Of a stretch of 64,000 nucleotides of DNA, positions 60,904-64,000 are shown piece by piece. Source of the DNA: Pseudomonas svalbardensis (GTDB lineage: Bacteria; Pseudomonadota; Gammaproteobacteria; Pseudomonadales; Pseudomonadaceae); assembly GCF_030053115.1 (NCBI RefSeq), contig NZ_CP125619.1, positions 2,553,501 through 2,617,500 on the forward strand, read 5' to 3'. The notes under the pieces were generated by a model. It did not search any database. It saw nothing but the letters and a program-made list of their open reading frames with translations, and had not been told where the DNA came from. The first letter of the stretch is position 1; the number at the start of each line of letters is the position of its first letter. A program made the translations under genes and the position numbers.

Positions 60904-61881
60904 TCACGCCATGGCAACGATGACTTTGCGGTCACCGGTGTAAGGATTTCGGCCGTGTGCGACCAGTCGATTGTCGAGCATCAGGACGTCGCCGGGTTGC
61001 CAGGGGAAACTGATGGCGGTCTGGCGATAGACCTCGCGCACGGTGTCGAGCACCTCATCGGGAATCACCGAGCCGTTGCCGAAGTAGACGTGGCGGGGCA
61101 GGTTCTCTTCCCCCACCGCGGCCAGCAAGCTGGCGCGCACGCCCGGCTCGATGGCCGAGACATGAAACAAGTGCGCCTGATTGAACCAGACCCACTCACC
61201 GGTATCGGGATGCTGCAGCACGGCGGCGCAACGCTGACGGGTGCGCAGGTCGCCATCGGCTTTCCATTCCCACTCGATGTCGTTGTCCCGGCAATAGCGC
61301 TCGACCTGGGCACGGTCTTCGGTGTTGAACACTTTCTGCCACGGCAGATCCAGCGCGCCGCTGTAGTTACGTACATAAAGCAGCTCGCGACTGGCAAACA
61401 GTTCGCGGATCTCGGCGGGCATGCGCTGGTAGATCAGGCGGCTGTCGGCAATCGGTGTTTCGCCACCGGTCTCACTGGCCTTGATGCAGTGGAACCAGAT
61501 GCGCGAAGGCCACGGTCGGGTGTAGGCCTGCTCGTTGTGCAAAGGAATGAATTGATGGGCCGGGTATTCGGTAGAGCTATAGACCCCGGCGAAGACTTTG
61601 CTGCGTGGCGTGGAACCGAATTCGTAGCTGGCCAGCGGTGCGCCGAAACTGGCGGCGAAGCGCTTGAAGTCGATAGGCGTGGCGACGGTGAATCCTCGAA
61701 ACAGCACGCCGCCAATGGTGGTCAGTGCCTGGGGCAACGTGTTGCGAACCGACGCATCGAGATCATGAATTGACTGTCCTGGCGCCGCCTGCACCAGCAC
61801 GGGTAACAACGGCTCGTTGCCTTCCGCTGGAGCAATGGAGAAAGACTCGGAACGCCCGCTCAGGTGTTCGATTGAGGTCAT
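60904..61881 (-). CDS. SyrP/TauD-like Fe(II)/2-oxoglutarate beta-hydroxylase 2
   Basis: A 325-aa enzyme; start at 61881 chosen because AAAGGA stands about ten bases ahead, while an upstream in-frame start at 61998 runs into the promoter region. Iron ligands: PLHNEQAY (about residue 115) and the distal His in RLVAHGRNPY (about 308). SETGGETPIADSR is shared with the other hydroxylase, but the two differ widely elsewhere. As first gene of the operon it would be the most directly Fur-controlled. The pair fits one enzyme for His and one for Asp; which is which is not resolved. Confidence 0.88.
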   Translation of the reverse strand: MTSIEHLSGRSESFSIAPAEGNEPLLPVLVQAAPGQSIHDLDASVRNTLPQALTTIGGVLFRGFTVATPIDFKRFAASFGAPLASYEFGSTPRSKVFAGVYSSTEYPAHQFIPLHNEQAYTRPWPSRIWFHCIKASETGGETPIADSRLIYQRMPAEIRELFASRELLYVRNYSGALDLPWQKVFNTEDRAQVERYCRDNDIEWEWKADGDLRTRQRCAAVLQHPDTGEWVWFNQAHLFHVSAIEPGVRASLLAAVGEENLPRHVYFGNGSVIPDEVLDTVREVYRQTAISFPWQPGDVLMLDNRLVAHGRNPYTGDRKVIVAMA

Positions 61882-62018
61882 CCTTTGCACATCCTTTTTT
61901 ATCTTTATTCGGCCAGTCGGGCGGCTTGGACAGGCCTTGAAAACAGGGCAGAGGCCGCCGTTGCAGAGTTCGACTGAAATGTATTCGCTCTGATACACGG
62001 CGGCATATTAGGTGTTAA

Positions 62019-62033
62019 TGAGATAGATTATCA
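62019..62033. promoter_or_regulatory. Fur box between biosynthesis operon and receptor
   Basis: TGAGATAGATTATCA agrees with the 7-1-7 Fur core TGATAAT-N-ATTATCA at 11 of 14 positions, including the whole right half. It lies in the AT-rich 259-base gap between the divergent hydroxylase and receptor genes, so one Fur dimer pair could control both directions. Confidence 0.7.
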
Positions 62034-62140
62034 ATACTATTTATTTAAGTTTTTTTTTGGATTAGACTCCGCCCCGCTGGCCCCAATGAGCATTTGGCCG
62101 GCCGGAAAAACAAAAAATATCTGTCGCATGGGAGCGGGGC

Positions 62141-64000
62141 GTGAATTTCAAAAAGAACACAATTGCGTTGGCTGTGGGTTCGGCGGTCTGCCTGGCTAAC
62201 AGCGCATGGGCGGCCGAGCAGTCGAACACAATGGAGATCGCTCCGATCACGGTGACGGGTGAAAAGATCAACCGCACCCTGGAGAAAACCCAGTCGAGTG
62301 TCGTTGTGGTGACCGGCAAGCAACTGCGCGAGAAAGAGGACCACGACCTGGTTGATGTGTTCGCCCGTACGCCGGGTGTCTACAACCAGTCCGGCAACGA
62401 AAACTGGGGTATTCGAGGCGTGCCGGTATCCGGTTTCGAAGACCAGGGCCCGGCCACGCTCAACGGTGCGGTTTCGGTGTTCGTCGACGGCGCCGTGCAA
62501 CCGAACCGCGCACTGACCCTCAGCCCGATGCCGCTGTGGGACGTCGAGCAGGTCGAAGTGTTCCTCGGTCCGCAGTCCACTACCCAGGGCCGCAACTCGC
62601 TGGCCGGTGCGGTCGTCATCCAGACCAAGAACCCGACTTTCGAACCGAGCCTTTCATTACAGGGCAACATGGGCAACTACGGTGAGAGCGGTGGGGCGCT
62701 TGCTGGTGGTGGCGCGATCGTCGATGACAAGATCGCCGGTCGTATCGCCGTGGATTACCAGGACGGTGACGGTTACATCGACAACATCGCACTCGATAAT
62801 GATGCCAACCCGACCCGCACCTACAATGCCCGTGGCAAGCTGCTGATCCTGCCGAACGACGATCTGGATGTGCTGCTGACTTACGCCCACGGTGAAAGCC
62901 GCAAGGGCGATAACTCGGTCATGCGCGAAAACGGCAAGGTCCGCTATTACGACGTGTCGTCCGACACCAAGGCTTTCGACAAACTCGAACAAGACACCGT
63001 CAGCGCCAAGGTGGATTACCGCCTGGACGACAACTGGTCCATAACCAGCCTCACCGCCAATACCCGTTCGGACTACGACGCCCGCCTGGACTTCGACCAG
63101 ACAGCCGATGCCAACGAGGTCGTTCTGCGCAAGCAGGATGGTGACCTGTTCAATCAGGAGCTGCGCCTGAACTACACCGGTGACACGGTGAAGAGCTTCA
63201 TGGGTGTCTACTACGGCCACAACACCAACAACTTCCACGACCGGTTGTTGTTTGACAACGAACTGGTCGGCACCGTCAAGGGCGATACGACGATAGAAAA
63301 CAAGGCGGTGTTCGGTGAAATCAACTGGACGTTCGCCCCGCGCTGGACACTGATCACCGGGCTGCGCTACGACCACGAGAAGAACGACACCGATATCGAA
63401 CAGGATGACTTCTCCTCCTCGGGCAAAACCAGCAAGTCGTTCGATGCCGTATTGCCGAAGCTGGGTATCGACTATGAACTGGCTGCCAATCAGTACGTAG
63501 GCTTTATGGTGCAGAAAGGCTATCGCGGCGGTGGCGTCAACGTTCGTACCGGTACCGGTCACGAAGCTTACGATCCGGAGTACACCACCAACTACGAGCT
63601 GTCCTACCGAGGCTCGTTCTTCGACCAGACCCTGCGTACCCGCGCCAACCTGTACTACACCGACTGGAAAGACCAGCAGGTCAGTGTGCTGGATCAGAAC
63701 ACCGAGTTCGTTCACGTGTTCAACGCCGGACGCAGTGACATCAAGGGCCTGGAAGTCTCCCTCGAGAAGGACTTCACCGAACAGCTGACCCTGACGGCCG
63801 GTGCCTCCGTTACCGATGGCAAGTACAAGGACTTCGTCACGGGCGATGGCAGGGACATGAGTGGCGAGGACTTCCTCTATTCGCCCAAGTACAAGATGTC
63901 GCTGGGCAGTACCTATCGCTGGAATGACCGGTTGACCCTGAACACCGACGTCATTTACCAGAGCACCTCGCCGTCGGAGTACGATTTCGATGACGCGGGT
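62141..64000 (+). CDS. TonB-dependent siderophore receptor, N-terminal part
   Basis: Outer-membrane receptor; 620 residues are inside the window and it continues past the end. The start is GTG at 62141 with GGAG eight bases ahead; an ATG at 62128 is out of frame. The signal peptide runs to SAWA (about residue 26), then a TonB-box-like IAPITVTGE segment and the plug domain (RTPGVYNQSG, WGIRGVPVSGF, VEVFLGPQSTTQGRNSLAG). Barrel strands follow, e.g. TLITGLRYDHEKND and YRGGGVNVR. There is no N-terminal FecA-type signalling domain, so iron control is by Fur rather than a sigma/anti-sigma pair. It is divergent from the NRPS operon and most likely takes up its ferric product. Confidence 0.9.
   Translation, partial: MNFKKNTIALAVGSAVCLANSAWAAEQSNTMEIAPITVTGEKINRTLEKTQSSVVVVTGKQLREKEDHDLVDVFARTPGVYNQSGNENWGIRGVPVSGFEDQGPATLNGAVSVFVDGAVQPNRALTLSPMPLWDVEQVEVFLGPQSTTQGRNSLAGAVVIQTKNPTFEPSLSLQGNMGNYGESGGALAGGGAIVDDKIAGRIAVDYQDGDGYIDNIALDNDANPTRTYNARGKLLILPNDDLDVLLTYAHGESRKGDNSVMRENGKVRYYDVSSDTKAFDKLEQDTVSAKVDYRLDDNWSITSLTANTRSDYDARLDFDQTADANEVVLRKQDGDLFNQELRLNYTGDTVKSFMGVYYGHNTNNFHDRLLFDNELVGTVKGDTTIENKAVFGEINWTFAPRWTLITGLRYDHEKNDTDIEQDDFSSSGKTSKSFDAVLPKLGIDYELAANQYVGFMVQKGYRGGGVNVRTGTGHEAYDPEYTTNYELSYRGSFFDQTLRTRANLYYTDWKDQQVSVLDQNTEFVHVFNAGRSDIKGLEVSLEKDFTEQLTLTAGASVTDGKYKDFVTGDGRDMSGEDFLYSPKYKMSLGSTYRWNDRLTLNTDVIYQSTSPSEYDFDDAG

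Noticed and set aside
62128..62140. ATG at 62128 as the receptor start
   Set aside because: It is out of frame with the receptor. The GTG at 62141 opens a clear signal peptide and has a proper ribosome site.

Overview
The window looks like chromosomal DNA of a fluorescent Pseudomonas. The GC content is high, REP-type palindromes containing GTGGGAGCGAGC are present, and the gene set (benABCD, cstA, a corrugatin-type siderophore cluster) points to the P. fluorescens complex, perhaps the P. corrugata/brassicacearum/thivervalensis side. That placement is inference; no rRNA or core marker gene is present.

Left part (1-5.1 kb): the end of a BenR/XylS-type AraC regulator, then benABCD for benzoate to catechol. 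Two direct TGCA-N6-GGATA repeats lie in front of benA and match the XylS/BenR operator. A convergent NUDIX hydrolase follows. Region 5.2-9 kb holds small genes (one a broken OsmE-like lipoprotein), then an Rrf2 Fe-S type repressor divergent from an NDH-2-like flavoprotein. Region 9.1-12.4 kb is a puuB/puuR/puuA-like operon for gamma-glutamyl amine metabolism. Region 12.6-17.7 kb has a NarL-type two-component system with a Cache sensor kinase, convergent in space but adjacent to cstA-ybdD, a CstA/BtsT-type transporter operon. Region 17.8-21.7 kb carries a PrpA-like phosphatase, small genes, a complete IS4-family element (19925-21349, 7-bp target duplication) inserted into a dispersed intergenic repeat, and an IS3 fragment.

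Right part (22-64 kb) is a single nonribosomal lipopeptide siderophore locus. On the minus strand, in transcription order: SyrP-like hydroxylase; FAAL-ACP-C loading protein; second SyrP-like hydroxylase; a one-module protein I-A-T; a 4648-aa four-module synthetase ending in an epimerase; a 3031-aa two-module synthetase ending in a lone C domain; a terminal I-A-T-TE protein; and a PvdE/SyrD-like ABC exporter. FhuF-type ferric-siderophore reductase and an SbmA/YddA-type ABC transporter lie beyond. A TonB-dependent receptor is divergent from the operon and shares a short intergenic region containing a good Fur-box match; it runs off the window end.

Reading the adenylation-domain pockets by hand gives acyl-His-Dab-X-Ser-(D)Ser-Asp-Dab-His, an acylated octapeptide released by a thioesterase. 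With beta-hydroxylation of two His and one Asp this would give three bidentate iron ligands. That is the composition class of corrugatin/histicorrugatin. The notable details are three atypical condensation-superfamily domains that lack the catalytic HHxxxDG motif (two directly before the His adenylation domains, one E-like after the Asp module), and a 794-bp perfectly identical DNA repeat within the two Ser adenylation domains.
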